NCBI RefSeq assembly: GCF_027587375.1
Contig: NZ_JAMXIC010000012.1
Coordinates: 66,133-130,132, forward strand
DNA: 64,000 bases
Source: Arthrobacter sp. B2a2-09
GTDB lineage: Bacteria > Actinomycetota > Actinomycetes > Actinomycetales > Micrococcaceae
Direction: 5' to 3'
Shown here: positions 24,512 through 33,743 of the stretch, in pieces
Layout: each line of letters starts with the position of its first letter
Numbering within the stretch: the first letter of the stretch is position 1
Translations under genes and position numbers: made by a program
The notes under the pieces: model-generated
The model's input: only the letters and a program-made list of their open reading frames with translations
The model's database searches: none
Told to the model about the DNA's origin: nothing

Positions 24512-27500
24512 GGGGTCCCCTTCCCGGTTGCAGTGGTTGCCGCGGTTGCAGTGGTTGCCGCGGTCGCAGTGGCCGTGGGGGCTTCGGATCGGGCTCCCCC
24601 TGAATCCCGCACGTCTCCGCTGGCGGTCTCCTCGAAGTGTTCGTCGATTTCGGCTCCCAAGCTCCGCAGCACGTCCAAGGCCAGGCCTACGACCACGAGG
24701 TACACGCCGATGTCGAAGATCGTGGAGGTCACGAACTTAATGTCACCGAACAGCGGCAGCCAGAACCCGATGATGGCGCTCTGGAACACCTGGCCGCCCA
24801 GAAGCAGCGGGACGAAGCCCGCCGCGGCCGCCGTCGCAAGACCGGTTCCCAGCAGCATGCCGGCGCTGATCGGTGCGGCTTCCCGCAACTCGAACCGTCC
24901 GCCGGCCAAGTAACGGATGGTCAAGGCGAGCCCGGCAGTGAGTCCGCCGGCGAAGCCGCCTCCCGGAAGATTGTGTCCCGCCAGCAGGAGGTACACCGAG
25001 AAGACGATCATCGAGTGGAAAATCAGCCGCGTGACCACCTCGAAGATGATGGAACGCCGTTCGGGTGCCAGGGTTCGGCCGGCCACCAGCCAGGGGTCCG
25101 TCAGGGAGCCGGCGAACTTGCGGGCGAGTGCCAGGGAGGCGTCGTCGCGCGAACTGCCCCCGACGGCGGTGCGCCTTCCCACGGTGCCTTCGGGAATCGT
25201 GGCGGCCTTATTGAGGCGCTCCCCCCGGCTGCGGACAAAGATCAAGCTCGCGACGCCGGTAGCGGCAACTGCCAGCACCGAGATCTCACCGAAGGTGTCC
25301 CAAGCCCGGATGTCCACGAGCGTCACGTTGACCACGTTGAGTCCGCCGCCGCCTTCATAGGCCAGCCGCGGGAAAGAGAGCGACACAGGCTCGGCGATAC
25401 GGGCGCCCATGGCGTAGATCGCCACGAAGATCATGGTGACCGCGAACGCCACACCGATAATGACGCGAACCACCCGGTACTTACCTCCGGTACGGTCCCG
25501 GAGCTCCGGAGGGAGGCTGCGCATCGCCAGCACGAAGGCCACCAGGATGATGGTCTCCACCAGCATTTGCGTCAAGGCGAGGTCCGGGGCTCCTTGCAAC
25601 GCGAACATGAGCGCGATGCCGTAGCCGGTGACCGACACCATCAGCACGGCGAGGAAGCGCTTGTTGGCCCGAACGGCGGCCAACGCGCCAACAACGATCC
25701 CCGCCGCGGCGATGAGCTGGAGCGGCGAGTTGGGGTCGATCAGAAAGAGGCCGCCAGGAAGCGGTTTGTTGGCCACGATGAGTGCCGTGAGCGGGACGGC
25801 GAAAGCCACCGTGAGAATGACTGCCAGATAGAAGTACAGGGAACCGCGTTGCGTGCGCCCCGTCACCCAGACGGCGACGTCGTCCAAGGCACCGATGGTG
25901 CGCTGGTAGGCGCGGTCCCCGTCCACCCAGTCCGGGACGCGGCTCTGCGCCCGGGACACGAAGTTGCGGGCGTAAACCATCCCGACGCCGGCCGCGAAAG
26001 TCACGGCGGTCAGTCCCAAGGCGGGCGTCAGGCCGTGCCACAGCGCGAGGTGGCTGACGGCGGCTGAGGCGGCACCGCCGTCGTGATTCCCGTTGAAAAG
26101 CGCTGCATACGGCTGGATCCAGCCGTCAACGGGATCCGGCCAGAGACCGTACACGATGGTGAGGAAGCTCAGGATGGCGGGCGCCGCCAGGAACGATGGC
26201 TGGATGGCTTTGAACGGCGTCCGGTCCACGCCCGGCTTGGTGGCGAACGCACCCCACATGAAGCGGGCGCTGTAAGCGAACGTGAGGATGGACCCCAGGA
26301 CCAAGCCCACCAAGAGGATCAGCCCCCACGGTTGCGACGCAGCGCCAGCGCCGTAACTGCCAGCGCCGTAGTGGACGAACGCTTCGAACACGGATTCCTT
26401 GGCCACGAAACCTGCGAGCGGAGGTATGCCGGCCATGGATGCGGCGGCGATCCCCGCCACGATGGCGAGTGCCCTTGAGGACTTGTACACCCCAGAGAGT
26501 TTGCGGATATCGCGCGTGCCGGATTGGTGGTCGATGATGCCCACCACCAGGAACAGGGAAGCCTTGAAGAGGCCGTGCGCCAGGAGAAGCGCGAGTCCGG
26601 CCAGTGCGGCGTCCGGCCTGCCGAGGCCCACCACCATGGTGAGGAACCCGAGCTGGCTGACGGTGCCATAGGCGAGGATGAGTTTGATGTCGGTCTGGCG
26701 GAGTGCCCGGTAGCCGCCCACCAGCATCGTCGCCAGGCCCAGCCCGAGCACCAGCGGCAACCAGTACGGGCTCTCGCTGAACCCCGGGGCCATGCGGGCG
26801 ACGATGTAGATGCCGGCCTTCACCATGGCCGCTGCGTGCAGGTAGGCGCTCACCGGGGTGGGTGCGGCCATGGCGCCCGGGAGCCAGAAGTGGAAGGGGA
26901 CCAGCGCCGATTTGGTAATCGCACCCACCAGGATGAGTACGACGGCGGCAGCAACCGCACCTTGCGCGGGTCCCGTGACGAGGGTGGCCGCTTCCGTCAT
27001 GATCGCCGAAATCCGGTATGTTCCCGCCGCCTGGCCCAAAATGATGAGGCCGACGAGCATGGCGAGGCCACCCGCGGTGGTGACCATGAGGGCCTGCAAG
27101 GCCGAACGCCGGGCGGCGAGGCGGGTGCGCGCGTAGCCGATCAGGAGATAGGACAGGACCGTGGTGAGTTCCCAGAAGATGAACATCATCAGGAGGTCGT
27201 CCGCCGTCACCAGGCCGAACATCGCCCCGGCGAAGGCAAGTAGTTGGGCCCCGAACCCGCCGAGGTCGGCATCCTTGTTCTTGAAGTATCGGGCGCAATA
27301 AACCAGGACCAGCGCGCCGACGCCCAGGACCAGCAAGGACATCACCCACGCCAGGACGTCCATGCGGAAGGCGAATTCAAGCTTGAGGTTTGGAATCCAC
27401 GGGAGGTCTTCTTCGATGAAGCCGCCGGTGGGGCCCGCGCCGGGACCCGAAAGATTCTGGCCGGGATAGATCCGGTCATACTGCAGGAGCAGCCAGATGA

Positions 27501-27612
27501 AGGCGGCCGTGGGAACCGCTGCGAGGACATAGAAGGCATTCCGCTGAAGTTTCCGGAAGATCCAGGGCGCCACAGTTGCCGCTGCAAAGGTCACGGCAAG
27601 AACTGTGATCAC
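24508..27612 (-). CDS. mrpA: Fused Mrp antiporter subunit A/B
   Basis: The 1034-residue protein combines MrpA (a NuoL-like proton-pumping domain, with TKSALVPFHFWLPGAM near residue 235 and an MrpA-specific middle) and a C-terminal MrpB domain. The latter is marked by SVYLLLAGHNLPGGGFAGGL near residue 870. The A/B fusion is common in actinobacteria and gives a six-gene operon A(B)-C-D-E-F-G. GTG start with GCGGAG six bases upstream. The C-terminal Thr/Ala tail is encoded by an 18-bp tandem repeat. Confidence 0.94.
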   Translation of the reverse strand: MITVLAVTFAAATVAPWIFRKLQRNAFYVLAAVPTAAFIWLLLQYDRIYPGQNLSGPGAGPTGGFIEEDLPWIPNLKLEFAFRMDVLAWVMSLLVLGVGALVLVYCARYFKNKDADLGGFGAQLLAFAGAMFGLVTADDLLMMFIFWELTTVLSYLLIGYARTRLAARRSALQALMVTTAGGLAMLVGLIILGQAAGTYRISAIMTEAATLVTGPAQGAVAAAVVLILVGAITKSALVPFHFWLPGAMAAPTPVSAYLHAAAMVKAGIYIVARMAPGFSESPYWLPLVLGLGLATMLVGGYRALRQTDIKLILAYGTVSQLGFLTMVVGLGRPDAALAGLALLLAHGLFKASLFLVVGIIDHQSGTRDIRKLSGVYKSSRALAIVAGIAAASMAGIPPLAGFVAKESVFEAFVHYGAGSYGAGAASQPWGLILLVGLVLGSILTFAYSARFMWGAFATKPGVDRTPFKAIQPSFLAAPAILSFLTIVYGLWPDPVDGWIQPYAALFNGNHDGGAASAAVSHLALWHGLTPALGLTAVTFAAGVGMVYARNFVSRAQSRVPDWVDGDRAYQRTIGALDDVAVWVTGRTQRGSLYFYLAVILTVAFAVPLTALIVANKPLPGGLFLIDPNSPLQLIAAAGIVVGALAAVRANKRFLAVLMVSVTGYGIALMFALQGAPDLALTQMLVETIILVAFVLAMRSLPPELRDRTGGKYRVVRVIIGVAFAVTMIFVAIYAMGARIAEPVSLSFPRLAYEGGGGLNVVNVTLVDIRAWDTFGEISVLAVAATGVASLIFVRSRGERLNKAATIPEGTVGRRTAVGGSSRDDASLALARKFAGSLTDPWLVAGRTLAPERRSIIFEVVTRLIFHSMIVFSVYLLLAGHNLPGGGFAGGLTAGLALTIRYLAGGRFELREAAPISAGMLLGTGLATAAAAGFVPLLLGGQVFQSAIIGFWLPLFGDIKFVTSTIFDIGVYLVVVGLALDVLRSLGAEIDEHFEETASGDVRDSGGARSEAPTATATAATTATAATTATGKGTP
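24526..24579. repeat. 18-bp tandem repeat in the 3' end of mrpA
   Basis: Three copies of GGTTGCAGTGGTTGCCGC, the third with substitutions, encode the Thr/Ala-rich end of MrpA. It is a likely slippage site and of little functional consequence. Confidence 0.8.
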
Positions 27613-27803
27613 TGGAATCTCCGCAAAGTCAGGAATGAGTTGTCAAAAGTTGGAGCAGGCGGTCAAACGTTGGGTTCGGTGCAGGTAGTTTATCAACCGC
27701 ATGTGACAAACAATGTCGGCTTCCAAGGTGTATGGGAATGGGCTGCGATGCAGGCTGCCTGGATGTCCCAAAAGTGTCACTTCGGGCGGTTACCATTCAG
27801 ACC

Positions 27804-29207
27804 ATGAACATGGCAGCTGCGCCTGAGGCCCCGCACCCGGCATCCGAGCTTGCATCAGGGCCCGCCCTGTCGAACAAGGGCCAGATTCTGGCGTGGGCAT
27901 CCTGGGACTGGGGTTCCGCGGCATTCAATGCTGTCATGACCACCTTCGTGTTCACCGTCTACCTGACATCCAAAGCCTTTGGCGGGGAAGACTCTGCGTC
28001 GGCGGCGTTGGGCGCCGCGTTGGCGATTGCCGGCGTCGCGATTGCGCTCCTGGCACCGGTCACGGGTCAACGCTCCGACGCCGGTGGCCGCCGGAAGCTG
28101 TGGCTAGGGGTCAACACCGCCCTTGTGGCCGTCCTGACTGGCTCGTGCTTCTTCGTTTTCCCCAAGCCCGAGTTCCTGCTTCTGGGCGTCTCGTTGATTG
28201 CGCTGGGCAATGTGTTTTTCGAGTTCGCCGGCGTCAATTACAACGCCATGCTGGCCCAGATCTCCACCCCCGCCAATATCGGCAAAGTGAGTGGCTTCGG
28301 TTGGGGGATGGGGTACCTGGGCGGAATTGTCGCGCTGCTCGCGGTGCTGCAGCTTTTCGTCCAGCCGTCTTTTGAGTGGTTCGGAGCATCCACCCAGGAC
28401 AGCCTGAATATCAGGCTCGTGGCCGTCTTCTCCGCGCTCTGGTTCTTCATCTTCGCGCTACCGGTCCTCTTCGCGATACCGGAGCTCTCCGTCAAGAAAC
28501 CGGAATCCCGGCTCGGGTTCCTGGCCTCCTATGGTTTGCTGGTCCGCCGGATCAGGGCCATCTATCGAACCAGCCCGCACACCATCTACTTCCTGCTCGC
28601 GAGCGCCATCTTCCGCGATGGCCTTGCGGCGGTCTTCACCTTTGGCGGGGTCATTGCGGCCGGGACCTTTGGATTCGAACTTAAAGAAGTCATTTTCTTC
28701 GCGATTTTCGGGAACGTGGTGGCTGCCGTTGGAGCCATGATCGGCGGATTCCTGGATGACAGGATCGGGCCCAAGTCCGTCATCGTCATTTCCCTCATGG
28801 GACTCCTGGTAGCCGGGACCATGATCCTGGTGCTTGGCAACGGCGACTACGTGTTCTTCGGAACCCATTGGGCAGGCAGCGCCACTTTCTGGGTGTTTGG
28901 CCTGTTCCTCTGCCTCTTCGTCGGACCAGCCCAGGCTTCCTCCCGCGCCTACCTCGCGAGGCTCGCACCGGACGGCGAGTCCGGCGAACTCTTCGGGCTT
29001 TACGCCACCACCGGCAGGGCCGTGAGCTTCCTGGCGCCCGCACTTTTCACCCTGTGCATCACTGTGGCGACGCCGCTGGTGGCCCCGGGTGGGGCCCAGC
29101 GCTGGGGAATTCTGGGCATCATGGTGGTGCTCTTGGCCGGCCTGCTGGTGATCCTGCCCGTGAAGGCACCCGACAAGACGGAAATCGCGGTCGTCCCGGT
29201 GCGCTAA
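27804..29207 (+). CDS. MFS transporter, Atg22/UMF1-like
   Basis: The 467-residue, 12-helix permease opens with SWDWGSAAFNAVMTTFVFTV near residue 32, the marker of the Atg22/UMF1 group of the major facilitator superfamily. It also has ALLAPVTGQRSDAGGRRKLW, the MFS loop 2-3 motif, and FDDRIG-like FLDDRIGPK before helix 8. Members are thought to export amino acids or related metabolites; the substrate is unknown. ATG 27804 is preferred because it gives the normal short N-terminus. The 190 bases before it, back to mrpA, form a divergent promoter region with no gene. Confidence 0.85.
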   Translation: MNMAAAPEAPHPASELASGPALSNKGQILAWASWDWGSAAFNAVMTTFVFTVYLTSKAFGGEDSASAALGAALAIAGVAIALLAPVTGQRSDAGGRRKLWLGVNTALVAVLTGSCFFVFPKPEFLLLGVSLIALGNVFFEFAGVNYNAMLAQISTPANIGKVSGFGWGMGYLGGIVALLAVLQLFVQPSFEWFGASTQDSLNIRLVAVFSALWFFIFALPVLFAIPELSVKKPESRLGFLASYGLLVRRIRAIYRTSPHTIYFLLASAIFRDGLAAVFTFGGVIAAGTFGFELKEVIFFAIFGNVVAAVGAMIGGFLDDRIGPKSVIVISLMGLLVAGTMILVLGNGDYVFFGTHWAGSATFWVFGLFLCLFVGPAQASSRAYLARLAPDGESGELFGLYATTGRAVSFLAPALFTLCITVATPLVAPGGAQRWGILGIMVVLLAGLLVILPVKAPDKTEIAVVPVR

Positions 29208-29222
29208 GTGGTGGGGTGCTTC

Positions 29223-29484
29223 GCGGCCGTGCCGGCACCAGCGCCTGCCCTTCGCACCCGAAAAGGACGGGCGCACCCGGTCTACCGGGGGCCTGCGTCC
29301 TTAGCGGGTGCGGCGCGGTGCGTGCTGGCGTCCTTAGCGGCTGCGCTAAGAGGGCGGGCTGGCGGGGTGCGCTAAGTGGTGCGGGCCGGTGGGGTGCGGC
29401 GCGGCCGTGCCGGCACCAGCGCCTGCCCTTCGCACCCGAAAAGGACGGACGCACCCGGTCTACCGGGGGCCTGCGTCCTTAGCG
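29223..29484. repeat. Duplicated 84-bp block in a non-coding gap
   Basis: Bases 29223-29306 recur at 29401-29484 with one mismatch (GACGG followed by G or A). The unit runs from GCGGCCGTGCCGGCACCAGC to CTGCGTCCTTAGCGG and contains internal inverted pieces such as ACCCGGTCTACCGGGGG. The spacer between copies has shorter fragments (GCGTCCTTAGCGGCTGCG). The 366-bp gap 29208-29573 holds no gene. Confidence 0.85.
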
Positions 29485-29550
29485 GCTGCGTATGTCATCA
29501 ATAGGCTCCTTGATTCCACACAATCCGCCGAAACCTCTTGATTCTTGATT

Positions 29551-29569
29551 GTTAGTAGAGTTTACTAAC
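29551..29569. promoter_or_regulatory. Operator-like palindrome before the ROK regulator
   Basis: GTTAGTA and TACTAAC form perfect 7-bp arms around GAGTT, ending four bases before the ATG of the ROK gene. The position and symmetry fit an autoregulatory operator for this ROK protein. Confidence 0.65.
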
Positions 29570-29573
29570 TCCT

Positions 29574-30755
29574 ATGGAAGCCCTTCGTGACCGCCCCCGC
29601 ACCCATCGAACAGGCACCCATCGAACAGGCGCAGATCGAACAGGCGCAGCGACCCTGCCTTCGGACGGGCGCGCCCACAACCTCTCCTTGGTGCGCCAGA
29701 CACTCCACTCGGCAGGGGCGATGAGCCGCGCGGATCTGTCCCGGACCCTAGGCCTGACCCGCGTCACGGTATCGGACCTCGTCTCGGACCTTCTGGAACG
29801 CGGCCACGTGGTGGAGCTGGGCCAATCGGATGAAGTCCGCCCCGGCAAACCAGCCATCCTGGTAGACATCAACCGCCAAGGCCTCCAGGTAATCGGCATG
29901 GATTTGGCCGAAAATTCCGTGCTGCGCGCCGCCGTCCTGGACCTTGACGGCAACATTCTCGAACGGGTCGAGCGCACCCTCTCCGAGGAAACCGGACAGG
30001 ACGTGGTCAACGAGGTCCTCGCGCTGGCATCCGAGGCAAAAGAACGAGCCACCGCCACGCTGCTCGGGATCGGCGTCGGGACCCCTGGCATCGTCAACGC
30101 GGACGGCGTGGTCACCACGGCGCCCAACTTCGAATGGAAGGACGTCGCGCTACGCGATCTTCTCCAGGAGCACACTGGCTTGCCGACCCTCGTTTCCAAC
30201 GACGCCGACGCCGCAGTCCACGCGGACTACACGTTCGGCGGCGGCAGTGACGACATGGTCCTCGTGAAAATCGGCCGCGGTGTCGGTTCAGGACTCATTG
30301 TGGGCGGCAGGCGTGCCCGGGGCGCCCACTCCGCGGCGGGTGAAATCGGCCACGTCACGGTCGGCACCGACGGCGGCACCACGTGCAAGTGCGGTAAGAC
30401 GGGCTGCCTCGAAACCTGGATGTCCGTCCCCAGCCTCGAACGGGCCCTGACCGAAGCGGCGGCGAGCTCCGAACCGGAGGCGGCGGCCGACGTCGTACTC
30501 CGGGAAGCAGGCGAGCGGCTCGCCATCGCCCTCGCGCCCGTGGTTGGCGCCCTCGATTTGGGCGAAGTGGTCCTCAGCGGACCCCGGGGGCTTTTGGAAG
30601 GCCCCCTTCTCAACGCCGTCCAGCAGACCCTGCTTGAGCGGCTATTGCACCAGGACCCTTCACCGGTGTCCGTCCGTCTCGCGGCAGACGCGCAGGACAT
30701 TGTCCTGCGCGGAGCCGCCGTGATGGTCCTGTGGAACCAGCTTGGTGTGGCCTGA
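29574..30755 (+). CDS. ROK-family transcriptional regulator (NagC/Mlc-like)
   Basis: The 393-residue regulator has a winged helix (MSRADLSRTLGLTRVTVSDL from about residue 49) and a ROK sugar-binding domain. The latter has GIGVGTPGIVNADG, the SNDADAAVHADY catalytic-like loop and the zinc motif CKCGKTGCLE. Downstream genes for a NagZ-like glucosaminidase and NagB point to N-acetylglucosamine or its 6-phosphate as the ligand. The first 30 residues are Arg/Thr-rich, encoded by short ATCGAACAGGC repeats, and are outside the family. The palindrome at 29551-29569 is its probable operator. Confidence 0.9.
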   Translation: MEALRDRPRTHRTGTHRTGADRTGAATLPSDGRAHNLSLVRQTLHSAGAMSRADLSRTLGLTRVTVSDLVSDLLERGHVVELGQSDEVRPGKPAILVDINRQGLQVIGMDLAENSVLRAAVLDLDGNILERVERTLSEETGQDVVNEVLALASEAKERATATLLGIGVGTPGIVNADGVVTTAPNFEWKDVALRDLLQEHTGLPTLVSNDADAAVHADYTFGGGSDDMVLVKIGRGVGSGLIVGGRRARGAHSAAGEIGHVTVGTDGGTTCKCGKTGCLETWMSVPSLERALTEAAASSEPEAAADVVLREAGERLAIALAPVVGALDLGEVVLSGPRGLLEGPLLNAVQQTLLERLLHQDPSPVSVRLAADAQDIVLRGAAVMVLWNQLGVA

Positions 30756-30819
30756 GTGCCGCGCCTGCGCCGTTTCCAGCCCTGACTACCCAGCTATGCA
30801 CCCTCCGAAGGAGCCGGAC

Positions 30820-32346
30820 ATGGACACGATTCAGTCCCCCGTTACTCAGTCCTTTGCCACCGGGCCCGCCCGCACCCACCGCCGCCGCCTCGCGGCAGGC
30901 ACCCTCATGCCCGGATTCACCGGCATCGCCGTCCCCGTCTGGATCCTGGACGCGTACGACGCCGGGCTGGCGGCTGTGTGCCTCTACGGCACCAATGTGG
31001 CGTCCCCCGTCCAGTTGCGCGAGCTCTGCGCCGGACTTCGGGCGCATTCCCCGAACACGCTCATCGCCGTCGATGAAGAGGGCGGCGACGTCACAAGGCT
31101 GCACTACCTCACGGGATCAACGCAGCCCGGCAACGCGGTACTCGGGCGATTGGACGACGTCGAACTGACGGCCGCCAGCGCCAGCGCCATCGGCCACGAA
31201 CTCGCAGGCTTGGGCATCAACTTGAATCTGGCCCCCGATGCGGACGTCAATTCCGCTCCGGACAATCCCGTGATCGGCGTGCGCAGCTTCGGGGCCGAAC
31301 CGGATTTGGTGGCCCGGCATACCGCCGCCTGGATCCGCGGCCTCGAAGACGCCGGTGTGGCATCCTGCGCCAAGCACTTCCCGGGCCACGGCGACACCAC
31401 CACGGACTCCCACTTGGCGCTCCCCCGTGTCACGGCCGACGCCGCCACGCTGGATGCGCGCGAACTGGTCCCGTTCCGTGCGCTCGTCGCGGCCCGCGGA
31501 GCCACGGTCATGACGAGCCACATCCTGGTCGAGGCCTTGGACCCGGACCGCCCGGCAACGTTCTCCTCGCGCATCCTGCAGGACCTGCTGCGCCGTGACA
31601 TGGGATTCGACGGCGTGATCATCACGGATGCCCTCGACATGGCCGGCGCGTCCGCCCAGACCGGCGTTCCGGAAGCAGCCGTCCGGGCACTCATGGCCGG
31701 GGCAGACCTGCTGTGCCTTGGTTCTGAAACTGGACCGGCCCTCTTCGAACAGACGCTCACCGCCATCGCCGATGCCGTTGAAGAGGGGCGCTTGCCCATG
31801 GAACGCCTCGCTGACGCTGTTTCCCGCACGGCGGCACTGTCCTCGCGTTTCCCCGCTGCGGGCGCCGCGGAAATCCAGGAGGCCGCCATCAGGGGCCAGC
31901 TGGGGTTGCAGCCAGGCCAGTCGCAGGCTGCCGGTGTTCCTGCCGACCCGAAGGCCCTCGACGGCGAGCGCATCGCCGAGGCCTTCGAGGTGTCCGAAGC
32001 TGCCGAAAGGTGGCTTGCACGGGAGGAACCCGTGGCGATCGTGCAAGTTGAAACCGGGTCAAATTTCGCCGTCGGCCGTGTGCCGTGGGGCCCCGCTGCC
32101 ACGACTTCGGCGGTGGTCCGCGAAGGCGAGGTACCCGACGGCGCGCGGGTCGCCGTCGTCGGGCGCGGACTGGATGCCGACCACCCGCTGTGGACCGTGT
32201 TTGCCCGATTGAGGGCGGAGGGGCACGCGGTGATCGCCGTCGAGTGCGGCTGGCCGCGCGGCGGGGCGGACATCGTCACCTATGGTGCATCCCTCACCGT
32301 CTCCGAGGCCCTGACGGCGCTCCTGAACGGCCCCGGCAAGGGCTGA
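30820..32346 (+). CDS. nagZ: Glycoside hydrolase family 3 beta-N-acetylglucosaminidase (NagZ-like)
   Basis: The 508-residue enzyme carries NagZ-type motifs: KHFPGHGDTTTDSH near residue 188, with the His-Asp acid/base pair, and GVIITDALDMAG near 268, with the nucleophile aspartate. The C-terminal 150 residues form a second GH3 (alpha/beta sandwich-like) domain, as in two-domain Gram-positive NagZ. There is no signal peptide, so it should act in the cytoplasm on muropeptides or chitobiose-type sugars and free GlcNAc. GAAGGAG six bases upstream selects ATG 30820. It lies between the ROK regulator and nagB. Confidence 0.9.
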   Translation: MDTIQSPVTQSFATGPARTHRRRLAAGTLMPGFTGIAVPVWILDAYDAGLAAVCLYGTNVASPVQLRELCAGLRAHSPNTLIAVDEEGGDVTRLHYLTGSTQPGNAVLGRLDDVELTAASASAIGHELAGLGINLNLAPDADVNSAPDNPVIGVRSFGAEPDLVARHTAAWIRGLEDAGVASCAKHFPGHGDTTTDSHLALPRVTADAATLDARELVPFRALVAARGATVMTSHILVEALDPDRPATFSSRILQDLLRRDMGFDGVIITDALDMAGASAQTGVPEAAVRALMAGADLLCLGSETGPALFEQTLTAIADAVEEGRLPMERLADAVSRTAALSSRFPAAGAAEIQEAAIRGQLGLQPGQSQAAGVPADPKALDGERIAEAFEVSEAAERWLAREEPVAIVQVETGSNFAVGRVPWGPAATTSAVVREGEVPDGARVAVVGRGLDADHPLWTVFARLRAEGHAVIAVECGWPRGGADIVTYGASLTVSEALTALLNGPGKG

Positions 32347-32392
32347 ATCAGCCGTTTAGCTCCTGAACACCACCCATCGACAGAAAGTTGCC

Positions 32393-33178
32393 ATGGAAGT
32401 CATTGTCACGCCCACCCCGGAATCGGCCGCTTCGGCCGCCGCCCACGCCGTTCTCTCAGGACTTCCTTCGGGCAGGGGACCAGTGCTGGGCTTGGCCACC
32501 GGTTCGTCGCCGCTGGGGCTGTACGCGGAGCTGGCGGCTGCAGCTGCGGCGGGCCGCGTGGATTTTTCGGCCGCCAAGGGATTCGCGTTGGACGAATACG
32601 TAGGCCTTCCGGCGGAGCACCCACAGTCATACCGCCAGGTCCTGATTCGTGAGGTCTGCGATGTCATCGGGCTTCCCTTGGCTGGGCTGAATGTCCCTGA
32701 CGGTACCGGCGCCACCCAGGCCGAGCTCGAAGCGGGAGCGGCCGCCTACGACGCCGCCATCCTTGCCGCCGGCGGCGTCGACGTGCAGATCCTCGGCATC
32801 GGCGCCAACGGCCATGTGGGCTTCAACGAGCCCGGGTCCTCCCTGTCCTCCCGGACCCGGCTGAAGCGGCTGACGGCCCGCACGAGGCGGGACAACGCCC
32901 GGTTCTTCGACCACGACGGCGATGTCCCGACTCACTGCATCACCCAAGGATTGGGGACCGTGCTGGATGCGCGCCGGCTGGTGCTCATCGCCACCGGTGC
33001 CGCGAAGGCCGCCGCGATCGCTGCAGCCGTCGAGGGCCCACTGACGGCGTCGTGCCCGGGTTCGATCCTGCAATGGCATGCCGACGCTGTGGTGGTTCTC
33101 GACGAGGCGGCAGCGGCCGGATTGGCGAACCGCGAATACTACGACGACGCCGCGCGCGGCCTGGCTTTGACCCCCTAG
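32393..33178 (+). CDS. nagB: Glucosamine-6-phosphate deaminase
   Basis: The 261-residue enzyme converts glucosamine-6-phosphate to fructose-6-phosphate and ammonia. LGLATGSSPLGLYAELA near residue 33 binds phosphate, FALDEYVGL carries the catalytic aspartate, and ILGIGANGHVGFNEPG near residue 132 is the family signature. It is 46 bases after nagZ and very likely co-transcribed. No nagA is in view, so deacetylation would be encoded elsewhere. Confidence 0.93.
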   Translation: MEVIVTPTPESAASAAAHAVLSGLPSGRGPVLGLATGSSPLGLYAELAAAAAAGRVDFSAAKGFALDEYVGLPAEHPQSYRQVLIREVCDVIGLPLAGLNVPDGTGATQAELEAGAAAYDAAILAAGGVDVQILGIGANGHVGFNEPGSSLSSRTRLKRLTARTRRDNARFFDHDGDVPTHCITQGLGTVLDARRLVLIATGAAKAAAIAAAVEGPLTASCPGSILQWHADAVVVLDEAAAAGLANREYYDDAARGLALTP

Positions 33179-33243
33179 AAAGGCCCGGGCCGCTTTGTGC
33201 GGCGGCTGCGAGTGGCATCATTCCGCCGTCCCTTCAAGAGGGC

Positions 33244-33249
33244 TAGGGT
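33244..33249 (+). promoter_or_regulatory. Putative -10 box of a leaderless promoter
   Basis: TAGGGT is followed by six bases and the ATG at 33256, with no ribosome-binding site in the spacer. Confidence 0.45.
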
Positions 33250-33255
33250 GGACTT

Positions 33256-33738
33256 ATGAACGTGGATGAGACAGAACTTCCAGGCCTCGGGGTCCGCAAG
33301 GATTTCATCACGGCCTCGGGACGCCGGATCGGTGTTGTCGAGATGCGGGAAGGCGAGACCGAGCTTTTCGTCTCCACATGGGACGATCCCGATACCTGCC
33401 AGGCATCCATCCCGTTGACCGCAGACGAAGCCGCCGCCCTGGGCAACCTCCTGGGTGGGCAGCACATCGCCATGCGCCTGGCCGAAGCCCACAAGGAAAT
33501 CCCCGGCATTGTCACGCGGCAGTTCTCCATCACCGCGGACTCCCCTTTCAACAACCAGCCCATGGGCAAAGCCCAGATCCGCACCCGCAGTGGTGTCTCG
33601 ATCGTGGCGATCATGCGCGAAGGCGAAGTGGTTCCCTCACCGGCTCCCGACGTCGTCCTTCACACGGGTGATCTGCTGGTGGCTGTCGGTACGCAGGAAG
33701 GTCTTGACTCTGCGGCTGCCATTCTGCGCAACGGCTGA
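33256..33738 (+). CDS. Cation/proton antiporter regulatory subunit (KhtT-like)
   Basis: The 160-residue cytoplasmic protein has a KhtT-type N-terminal domain (TELPGLGVRKDFITASGRR) and a C-terminal RCK_C/TrkA-C domain (RTRSGVSIVAIMREGEVVPS, HTGDLLVAVGTQEGL). Partners of this kind gate CPA2 K+/H+ antiporters in response to pH or nucleotides. The gene ends five bases before the antiporter gene, so the two form an operon. Confidence 0.9.
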   Translation: MNVDETELPGLGVRKDFITASGRRIGVVEMREGETELFVSTWDDPDTCQASIPLTADEAAALGNLLGGQHIAMRLAEAHKEIPGIVTRQFSITADSPFNNQPMGKAQIRTRSGVSIVAIMREGEVVPSPAPDVVLHTGDLLVAVGTQEGLDSAAAILRNG

Positions 33739-33743
33739 CGTTC

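Noticed and set aside
23353..26067. Several long frames antisense or offset within the mrp operon
   Set aside because: Shadows of mrpA, mrpC and mrpD, which show strong membrane-protein and family motifs.
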